In this document: positions 24,767 to 34,169 of the stretch, piece after piece
Numbering within the stretch: position 1 is the first letter of the stretch
Layout: every line of letters begins with the position of its first letter
Origin: Pseudoalteromonas phenolica
GTDB taxonomy: Bacteria > Pseudomonadota > Gammaproteobacteria > Enterobacterales > Alteromonadaceae
Length of the DNA: 64,000 nt
Reading direction: 5' to 3'
Assembly (NCBI RefSeq): GCF_001444405.1
Contig: NZ_CP013188.1
Location: 62,001-126,000 of the forward strand
Translations under genes and position numbers: made by a program
The notes under the pieces: generated by a model
Databases searched by the model: none
What the model was told of the DNA's origin: nothing
What the model saw: only the letters and a program-made list of their open reading frames with translations

Positions 24767-25894
24767 ATGAAATTACCAATCTACTTTCTAGTCTTACTTT
24801 TTTGCTTTTTTGATAAAGCACATGCCCGTATTAACTATGAATCAGTTATTTGTGATGACTGTAGCTACACTGAAGCAAAGTCAATTGCAAGGCGTTATAA
24901 ATATCAACCAGAGCTTGAGTGTTTTGTTGAGTCTGTAGGTACACCCGATGATCAGCAATGTCGATCATCAACAACTGAGTTAGTGGTTTATGATCTTCAA
25001 CAAGAACAGTTTTATGGCTTCTACATTGGTTATACCAATCAAGGTCGGCCTTTTCATGAGATGTCTGTTGAAATCAGAGAAATGCAGCAAATCCCAGCTC
25101 AAATAAAGGAAATGCTTATTAACACCGGAAATGGCTATAAGATTATGACTAATGTAACTCGTGATCTTAGAGCTAACTTTGACCTTAATTCTCTTATAAA
25201 AAAACAATCTCGCAACTCATTTTCGATGTTTAATCAGCAAAGAGTCGAAAATGATATATTGCTTATGGCTACAGACTGTTCTAATAGTCCAGAAAGTAAG
25301 GCTATGGAACTAGCTCATAACCTTATCGCAATGAGTGATATAATGATGCATGCGAATGATAAAGCCAGTAATGATGGTAATTATAAAAATTCATTCCAAG
25401 GTACTCGCATCACAGGTGCAAACTTTCAAGTTGCTTTAGGTGGTTTAGGAGTAGGTGGAACGGTTGAGTATTTTGATGAAACTAAGAATGTGATCACTGA
25501 CTTTACGATAAGTCATTCATGGCACCTTGGAGGTGCAGCCAGAAATAAAGTAGTGTTTAAGCTTGAGATGGTTGAGGGCTCCATCGATGTAAGCACTGAT
25601 GAAAAGTTGACTTATGTTGGCGGGGTTTCATTAAGTTCAATTAAAAAAAGTGGCTCCTCCGCTGGAACACTCAAAGCAAGTGACATCTCACCTTGTTTAG
25701 CTGATGCTATAGATAGACAGTTCCAAAAGACGGTATCATCTGGCAGCAACCCTGGAAGTGGCGCTGCGCCAAGTTGGCGTAATACACCTCTTAACTCTAG
25801 AGGTGGAGGGAGCTTGCAAAGGGATACATGTAAACACACATATTACGACTTAAACGGAAATCCATTGTTTTCTTTTGAGGGCCCCTGCCCTTAA
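24767..25894 (+). CDS. Unrecognised exported protein (375 aa)
   Basis: A signal peptide (MKLPIYFLVLLFCFFDKAHA) is followed by a mature protein of about 355 residues. CDDCSY forms a CxxC pair near the mature N-terminus, with more cysteines at ECFVES, QQCRSS and DCSNS, a set compatible with periplasmic disulfides. A glycine-rich central stretch (TGANFQVALGGLGVGGTVEYFD) and a low-complexity Ser/Gly/Pro C-terminal tail (SSGSNPGSGAAPSW...) end in NPLFSFEGPCP. The upstream 100 bases are very AT-rich and an AAGGATATATTA ribosome site precedes the ATG. It has its own terminator and no related neighbours. I recognise no family. Its composition is more AT-rich upstream than that of the genes around it, so acquisition by transfer is possible. 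Confidence 0.75.
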   Translation: MKLPIYFLVLLFCFFDKAHARINYESVICDDCSYTEAKSIARRYKYQPELECFVESVGTPDDQQCRSSTTELVVYDLQQEQFYGFYIGYTNQGRPFHEMSVEIREMQQIPAQIKEMLINTGNGYKIMTNVTRDLRANFDLNSLIKKQSRNSFSMFNQQRVENDILLMATDCSNSPESKAMELAHNLIAMSDIMMHANDKASNDGNYKNSFQGTRITGANFQVALGGLGVGGTVEYFDETKNVITDFTISHSWHLGGAARNKVVFKLEMVEGSIDVSTDEKLTYVGGVSLSSIKKSGSSAGTLKASDISPCLADAIDRQFQKTVSSGSNPGSGAAPSWRNTPLNSRGGGSLQRDTCKHTYYDLNGNPLFSFEGPCP

Positions 25895-25906
25895 GTAGAT
25901 GTGACT

Positions 25907-25946
25907 AGCAAAGTAGTAAAGTTGCTTTTATTGCTTTGCTTTTTCC
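25907..25946 (+). terminator. Terminator after the unrecognised exported protein
   Basis: AGCAAAG (25907-25913) pairs with CTTTGCT (25934-25940), with further A-T and G-T pairs inside giving a stem of about 14, followed directly by TTTTT. Confidence 0.75.
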
Positions 25947-25990
25947 TATTTATCCGTTTTTTCAAATTCAACTTATCTATCTTTAGTTAT

Positions 25991-28900
25991 TTATATTACA
26001 AAATCACTTGTACTTTCTGTTAACTTATTTTTCTTGCAACAAAAACGACAAATGTGTTCATTTACCCAAGTTTGCAGTGCGTCAATAGGAAGTGGTTTAG
26101 CGTAAAAATATCCTTGTACATACTGTCCACCTAAGTCGTTTAGGCTTTTCAATTGAATATTGTTTTCTACGCCTTCAGCAATAACTTTAAGGTTTAAGCT
26201 GTCAGCCATTGAGACAATCGCTTTAACCAGAACTGCTGAGTCTTCACTGGCAGTCAGGTCTGAAATAAAGCTACGATCTATTTTAATGGTGTTGATCGGG
26301 AAGCGACGCAGATAACTGAGAGAAGAATAACCTGTACCAAAGTCGTCAATAGCAAGTTGTGCCCCTGTAGCACGCAAATCTTGTAACCAATTCATCACGG
26401 CTTGGTCGTTGTCGAGTAAGATACTCTCTGTAATTTCTAAATTTAATAAGTTGGCATTAAACTGCGTATCATTAAGGATAGTTGAGAGTATTTCAGCATT
26501 AAACCCTAAGCGGTATTGTTGACTAGAGACGTTAACTGACAACATACACTGACAGTCACAATTTGAATTGAGTAACTGAATATCAGAACAGGCTTGTTTA
26601 ATGAGCCACTCGCCCATTTCGTTGATTAGCCCGCTTTCTTCGGCAACCGGAATAAACTCTTCCGGAGAAATAAAACTGCCATCACTCAGTTGCCAGCGCA
26701 TAAGCGCTTCAACTCCATACAAAGAAGCGCTTTGGGTATCGACAATCGGCTGATAAAAAAGGTTCAACTCCTGATTCTTAATGGCATTACGGAGTTTATG
26801 TTCTAGCTCAACGCGACGATTGACTTGCTGCTGCATGCTTTTTGCGAAAAAGTGGAACTGATTTCGGCCATTTTCTTTGGCTTTATACATGGCTAAATCA
26901 GCCAGTCTAAGTAATTCTTTTGAATTGTCTGCGTCTTCAGGCAGCAAAGTGATCCCTATGCTTGCACCTGAGAAGATTTCAAAGCCGTGGATCACAAAGG
27001 GCTTAGACATTTCGTTTATAATTTTTTGTGCCACGGTCGTACAGTGCTCAATTGATGCGATGTTATTGAGTAAGATCACGAACTCGTCGCCACCAAATCG
27101 TGAAACAGTATCGCTTTTTCGCACAATGTGATTTAATCGCGTCGACACCTCAATAAGTAACGCATCGCCAGCTTCATGACCCATGGTATCGTTAATCCGC
27201 TTGAAACGGTCCAGATCAATAAATAATAAGGCACTTAATTGTTTGTACCGTTGGCTATACAATAAACTCTGTGAGATACGTTCAAGCAGTAAGCTACGAT
27301 TCGGTAGATCTGTAAGGGCATCATAGTAGGCTTGATATTGGATCTTTTCTTCTTGTGTTTTACGCTCAGTAATATCAGAAATCACCGCAATATATTGTTG
27401 GATATCTCCGTCTTCGTCACGCACCGCACTTATCGAAAGCCACTCAGGGTAAAGCGACCCATCTTTGCGTTTGTTCCAAATCTCTGAGGCCCATTGATCT
27501 TTTTCACTCAGCGTTTGCCACATTTGTTCATAAAAAGATTTATCGTGTTTACCCGAACTAAGCATAGAGGGTTTTTTGCCTAAAACATCGTTGCTACTGT
27601 AGCCAGTAATGCGAGAAAAGGCAGGGTTTATGGCGGTAATTTCAAGTTTACTGTTCGTTGTCATGATCCCTTCTTGGGTTGCATTAAATACTGCCGCCGC
27701 CGTCTTTAATTTTGCATGGGCATGTTTTTGCTCGGTGATATCTTCTTTTACTGCGATATAGTGAGTAACTTTTCCTGCTTGGTCCCTTATTGCAGAGATC
27801 CGTGCTTGCTCCCAGTAGTGTTCGCCATTTTTCTTTTGATTATGGAACTCACCCCGCCATTGCCCTTTTTCTTTTAACTCATGCCAAAGCGCACGATAAT
27901 CTGTCGCAGTTAACTCTGAACGAAGCACTCGAGGTGTTTTTCCTAATACTTCCTCTAACCTGTATCCTGTAATACGTTCAAATTTAGGGTTCACATACTC
28001 TATTTTGCCTCGGGTATCGGTGATCACGATAGATACAGGGCTTTGCTCTATGGCATGGCCCCATTTTTTTAACGTTTCTTCGGCATGTTTGAACGAAGTA
28101 ACATCGACACTCACACAAGCGGTTGCACCATCATGCGCCTGGTTTAATGTGGTTCGGATCCATTTACCAGCTAAGCTGCAGTGTAAGGTTTGATTATGCG
28201 ACTCAATTTTATTTATTAGCTGACTACTTTGTAATCTTTGCCATTGTTTAAGTGTTTTAGGAGCATTATTTTGATCTATTTCATGGTGATCAAACCAACT
28301 ATGATTCGAGAGGATCAACTGATTATTTTTATCGAATAGCGCAAACCCTTCCTCAATGGAGGTAAGCGCCTCTTTGAGTAGCTTGCCAGATCTAAAAGCA
28401 CTAAAGCGAGCATGGTTTAAACGTCTGAAAATAATGATTAGGGTGAGTAATAACGCTGCACTGAGCAGTAAAGTAAGTTGACGATTCTCTTTACTGCTTT
28501 GTAATTTTTGCAAGTGATACCGGTTGTAACTGCTATTGAGTGTATTAAATGCAGACTTACTCTGGGTTGCAACAAAAGCGTTGTATAACTGTTTTAAATC
28601 GTGTTGTTGTGCTAGTTGAACCTGTAAATGTTGTTCTAAGTTTTTGATTAGTGGGCTTTGACCTTTGTCTTTGATAGCCGCTAATTTACTTTGTATTTCT
28701 GCCAGCTTTAATTCGTCAGCATGAAAGTTATAAGTCAGCACATCGCCATATAATTGTTGGGCTAACAATGCATTTTTATCGCCTTGAAGCTGTAACTCTC
28801 TGTTTAGTTGAGGTAAATAAAGTAAAGTATTACGCATTAAAGAAGCTGCTGTTTTCAAGCGTTCTAACTGCTGCATCTTTTCATCTAAAAGCACAAAATA

Positions 28901-29218
28901 TTGAGTTACTTTTTGCTGTAAATCTTGCGTTGTGGTCGCAAAAGGTGAGATTTGAGCATTAGTAAGAGATTTAAGGTTATCTAGGTTTTTTGTGAGTGTA
29001 ACCAGTTCATCATACTCTGGCATATCAGCTGCAATGATTTTTAAAGCAAACTGATTGAGCTGAGCATCAACAGCATTACTTGCAAATAAAAACTGAACTC
29101 TATTTTGGTGAGCTGTATTGTCATCTTGTGCACTGCTTACCAGTGCATATGCAACCCAAACCAGCATAAAAAGTATCGCTAGATTAATGACTTTACTTAA
29201 TAAATTACTCTGCTTCAT
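25991..29218 (-). CDS. Membrane PAS-PAS-GGDEF-EAL protein (c-di-GMP turnover)
   Basis: The 1075-residue protein has an N-terminal helix (residues 11-28), a helical periplasmic region of about 200 residues and a second helix (LTLLLSAALLLTLIIIF, about 245-262). PAS domains follow (GFALFDKNNQLILSNHSWF, PVSIVITDTRGKIEYVNPKF, EGIMTTNSKLEITAINPAF). The GGDEF domain is intact (RFGGDEFVILL, near residue 705) with an RKSD I-site five residues before it. The EAL domain is also intact (YGVEALMRWQ, NLEITES, IDDFGTGYSSLSYL, AEGVEN). Both synthesis and hydrolysis motifs are present. It starts inside the end of the di-heme peroxidase gene (14-base overlap), so the two are co-transcribed and possibly linked in redox or peroxide signalling. 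Confidence 0.93.
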   Translation of the reverse strand: MKQSNLLSKVINLAILFMLVWVAYALVSSAQDDNTAHQNRVQFLFASNAVDAQLNQFALKIIAADMPEYDELVTLTKNLDNLKSLTNAQISPFATTTQDLQQKVTQYFVLLDEKMQQLERLKTAASLMRNTLLYLPQLNRELQLQGDKNALLAQQLYGDVLTYNFHADELKLAEIQSKLAAIKDKGQSPLIKNLEQHLQVQLAQQHDLKQLYNAFVATQSKSAFNTLNSSYNRYHLQKLQSSKENRQLTLLLSAALLLTLIIIFRRLNHARFSAFRSGKLLKEALTSIEEGFALFDKNNQLILSNHSWFDHHEIDQNNAPKTLKQWQRLQSSQLINKIESHNQTLHCSLAGKWIRTTLNQAHDGATACVSVDVTSFKHAEETLKKWGHAIEQSPVSIVITDTRGKIEYVNPKFERITGYRLEEVLGKTPRVLRSELTATDYRALWHELKEKGQWRGEFHNQKKNGEHYWEQARISAIRDQAGKVTHYIAVKEDITEQKHAHAKLKTAAAVFNATQEGIMTTNSKLEITAINPAFSRITGYSSNDVLGKKPSMLSSGKHDKSFYEQMWQTLSEKDQWASEIWNKRKDGSLYPEWLSISAVRDEDGDIQQYIAVISDITERKTQEEKIQYQAYYDALTDLPNRSLLLERISQSLLYSQRYKQLSALLFIDLDRFKRINDTMGHEAGDALLIEVSTRLNHIVRKSDTVSRFGGDEFVILLNNIASIEHCTTVAQKIINEMSKPFVIHGFEIFSGASIGITLLPEDADNSKELLRLADLAMYKAKENGRNQFHFFAKSMQQQVNRRVELEHKLRNAIKNQELNLFYQPIVDTQSASLYGVEALMRWQLSDGSFISPEEFIPVAEESGLINEMGEWLIKQACSDIQLLNSNCDCQCMLSVNVSSQQYRLGFNAEILSTILNDTQFNANLLNLEITESILLDNDQAVMNWLQDLRATGAQLAIDDFGTGYSSLSYLRRFPINTIKIDRSFISDLTASEDSAVLVKAIVSMADSLNLKVIAEGVENNIQLKSLNDLGGQYVQGYFYAKPLPIDALQTWVNEHICRFCCKKNKLTESTSDFVI

Positions 29219-30170
29219 GAGGACTTGTTAATTCTGGATGTTGGCCGACTAGGCTTGTTAAAAAGGCGCGGATTAATTGAATATCTTGTTCAGGAATAGC
29301 TCGACCTAATTGGTATTTGGCCATCACTCGAATGGCATCACTGAGATTGTCTTGACTGCCATCATGGAAGAAGTGAGTTTGCAAGCTGCTCAGTCTGAGA
29401 CTAGGAACCTTAAAGACATGCTTATCATATGGTTTTTTTGTCACCATATAACGGCCTAAATCCGCTTCAGTGATCTCGCCGCCACGGTCTTGAAAATAGT
29501 TACCAAAATGACCTATTTTTGAAAACATATTGCCACCGACATTTCTGCCTTGATGACAGCTAATGCAGCCATAACGCTTAAACAGTTGATAACCTTGCTT
29601 TGTTTGATTATCAATGGCGTTTTGCTCGCCTTGTAACCAACGATCAAAAGGGGCATTAGTGGTCACTAAAGATTGCTCAAACTCGGCAATGGCATGCTGA
29701 ATGTTTTGTTGGCTGATTGGGGATTGGTAAATTCGATTGAATTTTGCTGTTAGTTCTTTATCTGTGGACAATTTTGCGATTACCTCTGACCAAGTTGTGC
29801 CATGCTCCTTCGGGTTCGTAATAGGGGCATCGACTTGATCAAATAAATCAATTCTGGCACCACTCCAAGTTTGTCGTATGTTAAAGACTGCATTGTAAAC
29901 AGTGGGCGTTCTAGTTGCGGTTTTCTGGCCCTCTACACCATTAGACAGAGCTTTGTTGTCAGCGCCATTGGTCGTAAGCTGGTGACAGCTTGCACAGCTA
30001 ATCTTATTATTCTTGGAGAGACGCTCGTCAAAGAAAAGGGCTCTACCTAATGCTACTTTTTCATTATTTAATTTTGATAGAGCAAAAATAGGGGATATTG
30101 GTTCTTTGGCAAATGCCACATTGAGAAAGAAGACTGACAATAAAACTACAAACGGGCGAGTTAAAGTCAT
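29205..30170 (-). CDS. Periplasmic di-heme cytochrome c peroxidase (CcpA/MauG family)
   Basis: The 321-residue protein has a signal peptide (about 1-21), a first heme motif CASCH (residues 59-63) and a second CISCH (202-206), with LGRALFFDERLSKNN, TRTPTVYNAVFN, FKVPSLRLSSLQTHFFHDGS and MAKYQLGR, the standard bacterial cytochrome c peroxidase layout. It reduces hydrogen peroxide in the periplasm using electrons from small cytochromes. A MauG-like oxidative role cannot be excluded. Its stop overlaps the start of the GGDEF/EAL gene by 14 bases. Confidence 0.92.
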   Translation of the reverse strand: MTLTRPFVVLLSVFFLNVAFAKEPISPIFALSKLNNEKVALGRALFFDERLSKNNKISCASCHQLTTNGADNKALSNGVEGQKTATRTPTVYNAVFNIRQTWSGARIDLFDQVDAPITNPKEHGTTWSEVIAKLSTDKELTAKFNRIYQSPISQQNIQHAIAEFEQSLVTTNAPFDRWLQGEQNAIDNQTKQGYQLFKRYGCISCHQGRNVGGNMFSKIGHFGNYFQDRGGEITEADLGRYMVTKKPYDKHVFKVPSLRLSSLQTHFFHDGSQDNLSDAIRVMAKYQLGRAIPEQDIQLIRAFLTSLVGQHPELTSPHEAE

Positions 30171-30408
30171 GGCGAGTTACTTATCACGAGAAAACTAAGT
30201 AGAAATTAGCATCGGTTTCGCTTTAGGTTTTTGATATGGGTTAAGAAACTGATAAATGATTAACCACAATACGACCATTTCATTCTTTTGTATTGTTTTT
30301 AAATTGTTTTGGAGTGCATTGTTAATAACTGAATATTTGCAAGCTTTTGAGTTATTCCATAATTCGTAGTCTACAGTTAAGAGAGTTGGATTCATTTGCT
30401 TGTTTTGT
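30171..30408. other. Intergenic region between divergent peroxidase and hybrid kinase genes
   Basis: About 240 AT-rich bases with no convincing gene. TTAAGAGAGTTGG at 30377-30389 matches one arm of the REP-like palindrome family without its partner. Promoters for both divergent genes should lie here but I see no decisive boxes. Confidence 0.4.
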
Positions 30409-32811
30409 ATGAGATTAAAAGCTCGTTTGACCTTAGTATTCTTTTTATCTTCTTTACTGCCATTGTTGGTTGTATTTGTGGTGGTTATTTCCCATAGCAG
30501 TCAGCAAGCTCGACGATTTAGTCTAGATGCTGCGCAAGCTAAGTCTCAAAACGTGGCGGCTGTATTTGAGCAGTATTTTGTCGCTAAAGTGGCCGAAGTT
30601 GCATTGATGTCACAGGATCCACGAGTTAAATCTATGGACTTCGCATCGATGCGTTCTTATTTAATTGCTGAAAAGTTTCGCCAAACGCATTCGTTTGAAA
30701 AATTTATTGTGGGTACGCTTGAAGGTACCTTTTACAACACAGAAGGCGGGAACCCTTACCAAGGTTTACGTAGAACGTTTGATGACAAATCTCCATCTGC
30801 CAAGCCTAAAACCATCATTAAGAGAGACTATTGGCAAGCAACCATTGGCACCAATAAAACGGGAAGTGTCGTTAATTATGTATCAGAGCCTATGATTTCG
30901 TATACAACCGGCGTTAGGCAAATTGTGATAGCGAGTACTATTTTTGATGAAAATTTTAATTTGGTTGGCTTGTTAGGTGGAGCAGTGCCATGGCAAGAGG
31001 TAGACCGATTGGTAGAGCAAGTTCAAAGAGAGGTCATGCATTCTTTTTGGTCTGATGCGAAGTTTTTACTGGTTTCAAAAAGTGGTATTTATATGTATCA
31101 CTGGGAGCCTGACAAAGTGATCCAGTTAAAGTCAGAAAATAACAAATGGGTACTTAATGATATTGGTGAGAAGATCAGTATTCGTAAAAAAATCACCCAA
31201 GAATCTGACCCTCAACTTCAGAAGATAGGGCTTCATATGCTTGCAGGCTACAGTGGCATTAGAGAGGTATATGATCCGATATCAGAACAACAAAAACACT
31301 ACTTTTACTCGCCTATTCCTAGTACGGGATATGCCATTGCCGTGGTATTACCAAATGAAGTTATTTTTGCACCTGTTAAAGCACTGCAAATGCAGCTTTG
31401 GGGGATTTTATGTATTTTGAGTCTGGCACTTATTTTTCTTTCCCGGTGGTTATCAACTCGTTTTTATCAACCAATTAATTCACTTATCAATGCCGCTACG
31501 TGTATTTCAAAGGGGAACTATGATTTTAAAGTGAACATCAAAGGTAAGGACGAAATCGGGCAATTATCACGTGCTTTTATGGTAATGAAAGATCAAGTTT
31601 TTTTGCGTAATGCAGAGCTTGAGCGCAGAGTAGATAGTCGTACTAAAGATCTACAAAATGCGATTGAGCAAGCGCAAGATGCGCTGAATGTGAAATCTCG
31701 ATTTTTGGCGAATATGAGTCACGAAATTCGCACTCCGATGAATGGGATCCTCGGTACGTTAAATTTATTGAAATTAGAGGGGCCTTTGTCTGGTAAACAA
31801 CAGGAGTATTTAGATATTGGCATAAAATCGAGCGAACATTTACTCGAGATCATTAATAATATTCTTAACATAGCTAAGTTAGAAGCGGGAAATGAAAAGG
31901 TTGAGTATACGGTTTTTTCTCTTAAAGGCTCTGTAGAACATGTTATTAAGATGCTCTCGCCTATGGTTGACAAAGAGTATATTCAATTTAAGGCTTGTTG
32001 GGGTGAAGGAGCGCCTGATTTTATTGAGACAGATAAAACCCGTTTGGAGCAGTTATTAGTGAATTTAATAGGTAATAGCATAAAATTCACAGAGTCGGGT
32101 CATATCTTTATTCATATTGATACAGGCTCGCGAGAGAACGTGTCTGAATTATCTATTTGCGTTGAAGACACGGGTATTGGGATCGACAGCGGTGATCAGC
32201 AAAAAGTCTTTGAGCCGTTCTCACAAGTAGATGAGAGCCATTCTAGACAGTTTGGTGGGACAGGCCTTGGGCTTAGCCTTTGTAAACAAATCGTCAGCTT
32301 ACTTGGAGGAAATATAAAGCTTGAATCTGAACCCTCTAAGGGAACGAAGATCACTTTTACTATCCCGATTCGCGTTGCTGTATTAGAATCAATAGAAACC
32401 CCGCCAGAGCCCTTGGAGAATAGCTTACCTAAGCTTAATGGCGATATTCTGCTCGTGGAAGACAACCCCGTTAACCAAATTGTTATCAAGGCATTACTAG
32501 AAAAAGTTGGATTACAAGTCGTACTCGCACAAGATGGTGAAGTTGCTTTGGATATCCTTAAACAACGGTCTTTTGATTTAGTATTAATGGATATGCAAAT
32601 GCCCAAGCTTGACGGTCTTGAAGCAACGAAGCTCATTCGACAACAACCTAAATGGCAAAACTTACCAGTTATTGCGTTGACCGCGAATACACAAAAATCT
32701 GATATGGAAAGCTGTTTTCAAGCTGGCATGGATGATTTCATCGCTAAACCAGTCGAGATAGCCAAGTTGTGCCACATACTATCTCGCTGGTTAGTTCACA
32801 AAAGAACTTAA
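30409..32811 (+). CDS. Hybrid sensor histidine kinase with periplasmic Cache domain and C-terminal receiver
   Basis: The ATG at 30409 (MRLKARLTLVFFLSSLLPLL) was preferred to the TTG at 30400. An N-terminal helix (about 7-28) and a second helix near residue 327-344 (LWGILCILSLALIFLS) enclose a dCache-like periplasmic sensor of about 290 residues. A HAMP domain (YQPINSLINAATCISKGNYDF), HisKA (MSHEIRTPMNG, His438), HATPase_c (NLIGNSIKFTESG, VEDTGIGIDSGD, GTGLGLSLCKQIV) and a receiver domain (ILLVEDNPVN, phospho-acceptor Asp728 in VLMDMQMPKLDG, PVIALTAN) follow. It ends 22 bases from convergent tesA. No Hpt or partner regulator is adjacent. Confidence 0.93.
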   Translation: MRLKARLTLVFFLSSLLPLLVVFVVVISHSSQQARRFSLDAAQAKSQNVAAVFEQYFVAKVAEVALMSQDPRVKSMDFASMRSYLIAEKFRQTHSFEKFIVGTLEGTFYNTEGGNPYQGLRRTFDDKSPSAKPKTIIKRDYWQATIGTNKTGSVVNYVSEPMISYTTGVRQIVIASTIFDENFNLVGLLGGAVPWQEVDRLVEQVQREVMHSFWSDAKFLLVSKSGIYMYHWEPDKVIQLKSENNKWVLNDIGEKISIRKKITQESDPQLQKIGLHMLAGYSGIREVYDPISEQQKHYFYSPIPSTGYAIAVVLPNEVIFAPVKALQMQLWGILCILSLALIFLSRWLSTRFYQPINSLINAATCISKGNYDFKVNIKGKDEIGQLSRAFMVMKDQVFLRNAELERRVDSRTKDLQNAIEQAQDALNVKSRFLANMSHEIRTPMNGILGTLNLLKLEGPLSGKQQEYLDIGIKSSEHLLEIINNILNIAKLEAGNEKVEYTVFSLKGSVEHVIKMLSPMVDKEYIQFKACWGEGAPDFIETDKTRLEQLLVNLIGNSIKFTESGHIFIHIDTGSRENVSELSICVEDTGIGIDSGDQQKVFEPFSQVDESHSRQFGGTGLGLSLCKQIVSLLGGNIKLESEPSKGTKITFTIPIRVAVLESIETPPEPLENSLPKLNGDILLVEDNPVNQIVIKALLEKVGLQVVLAQDGEVALDILKQRSFDLVLMDMQMPKLDGLEATKLIRQQPKWQNLPVIALTANTQKSDMESCFQAGMDDFIAKPVEIAKLCHILSRWLVHKRT

Positions 32812-32833
32812 TGTGTGATAGGAGTACTGGTCA

Positions 32834-33457
32834 TTAATTCTGTTTTAACCAAGTATTAAACTCTCGATACATGAAATCACGAATAATAGGTTGTGCCTCG
32901 GCATTCGGGTGAAGGTTATCCTGCATCATCAATGATTTATCTGTTGCGATTTCAACCATAAAATACGGCATTAAATAGCTATCTGTCGAATCAGTGACCT
33001 TCTTATAAGTGTCTGAAAACATCTTGGTGTAACGAGGGCCTAAATTAGGTGGGATTTGAATGGCCATCACCGCGACTTCGGCACCCGCTGCTTGGCTTTT
33101 TTCAACGAGGGTAGTGAGGTTCTTATGAAGAATTTTCACGGGAAAGCCGCGAATACCATCGTTCCCGCCTAGCTCAATTAATACATGGGTGGGTTTGTGG
33201 GCTTGTAACCACGCATCAATTTTTAAAATTGCATTATCGGTTGTTTGGCCGCTAATGGCTGTGTTGATGATTTCGATATCGCTTTGTTCTTGCTTATATT
33301 TATTTTGTAACAAATAAACCCATGCTTGCTCTTGTTCAAGCCCGTAGCCAGCGCTTAAGCTATCTCCAATGATCATGATCTTGTCTTTTGCAAAACTCGT
33401 AGAAGAAATAAGTAAAAATGCAAGAAATACAGCTAACTTAAGGAATTCTCGTAACAT
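32834..33457 (-). CDS. tesA: Periplasmic GDSL lipase/thioesterase TesA (arylesterase, lysophospholipase L1)
   Basis: The 207-residue SGNH hydrolase has a signal peptide (cleaved after SFA, about residue 23), block I IMIIGDSLSAGYGL with the nucleophile Ser, block II NTAISGQTTDN with the Gly, block III ELGGNDGIRG with the Asn, and block V DNLHPNAEAQ with the Asp-His pair. This matches E. coli TesA in length and order. Divergent ybbA-ybbP next to tesA also matches E. coli. Its start codon overlaps that of ybbA (CATG), so each gene's promoter must lie within the other gene's 5' coding region or further away. Confidence 0.95.
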   Translation of the reverse strand: MLREFLKLAVFLAFLLISSTSFAKDKIMIIGDSLSAGYGLEQEQAWVYLLQNKYKQEQSDIEIINTAISGQTTDNAILKIDAWLQAHKPTHVLIELGGNDGIRGFPVKILHKNLTTLVEKSQAAGAEVAVMAIQIPPNLGPRYTKMFSDTYKKVTDSTDSYLMPYFMVEIATDKSLMMQDNLHPNAEAQPIIRDFMYREFNTWLKQN

Positions 33458-34169
33458 GTCGGTACTTTCTCAGTTGAATATTATAAATGTCGAGGGACTC
33501 AGCAAACGCGTAAACACCCTTGAAGGTGAGCTTATTATCCTTAGTGATATCAATTTTGCTGTCAAGCCCGGTGAGTCAGTTGCGATTGTCGGCGCGTCGG
33601 GTTCAGGTAAGTCTACCTTACTCAGTTTGTTGGCCGGTCTTGATGTTGCCAGTAGCGGTGATGTGCATTTGGACGGTGAAGCATTAAGTAAGCTAGACGA
33701 GGAGCAAAGAGCGAGAATTCGCGCCGAAAAAGTCGGCTTTGTATTTCAATCTTTCATGCTAGTACAGAGCTTAACGGCGCTTGAGAATGTGATGTTACCC
33801 GCTGAGCTTGCAGGCGATCACAGTGCTAAAGAACAAGCCGTTGAATTACTTAAAAAAGTAGGATTAGAGCACCGTCTAGGCCATTACCCATCTCAGTTGT
33901 CTGGTGGTGAGCAACAGCGTGTCGCCATCGCAAGAGCCTTTATTGGCACCCCAAAAATTCTGTTTGCAGATGAGCCATCGGCTAATTTAGATACTAAGAA
34001 CGGTCATATTATTGAAAACCTCTTGTTCGATTTAAACAAACAAAATGGCACTACACTTATTCTTGTCACCCATGATGAGCAATTGGCTCAGCAGTGTGAT
34101 CGTATCATTCATATCGAAGGCGGTATGTTGGAACAAATTCGAGAAGGAGTGACTGCGAATGTGGGTTAA
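33456..34169 (+). CDS. ybbA: ABC transporter ATP-binding protein YbbA
   Basis: The ATG at 33456 (MSVLSQLNIINVEGLSKRVN) gives 237 residues; the frame is open upstream only through tesA antisense. It has Walker A GASGSGKST (46-54), Q-loop FVFQSFMLVQSL, signature LSGGEQQR and Walker B ILFADEPSANLD, the LolD/MacB-type subclass. With YbbP it forms a MacB-like mechanotransmission or lipid-handling complex of the inner membrane. It overlaps ybbP by 11 bases. Confidence 0.93.
   Translation: MSVLSQLNIINVEGLSKRVNTLEGELIILSDINFAVKPGESVAIVGASGSGKSTLLSLLAGLDVASSGDVHLDGEALSKLDEEQRARIRAEKVGFVFQSFMLVQSLTALENVMLPAELAGDHSAKEQAVELLKKVGLEHRLGHYPSQLSGGEQQRVAIARAFIGTPKILFADEPSANLDTKNGHIIENLLFDLNKQNGTTLILVTHDEQLAQQCDRIIHIEGGMLEQIREGVTANVG

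Noticed and set aside
30195..30395. 66-codon minus-strand frame between the peroxidase and hybrid kinase genes
   Set aside because: Low-complexity, no ribosome site, AT-rich chance composition and it overlaps a lone REP-like arm. Treated as intergenic.
32196..32636. 146-codon minus-strand frame in the hybrid kinase
   Set aside because: Shadow of HATPase and receiver coding; Ser-rich reverse-frame composition.
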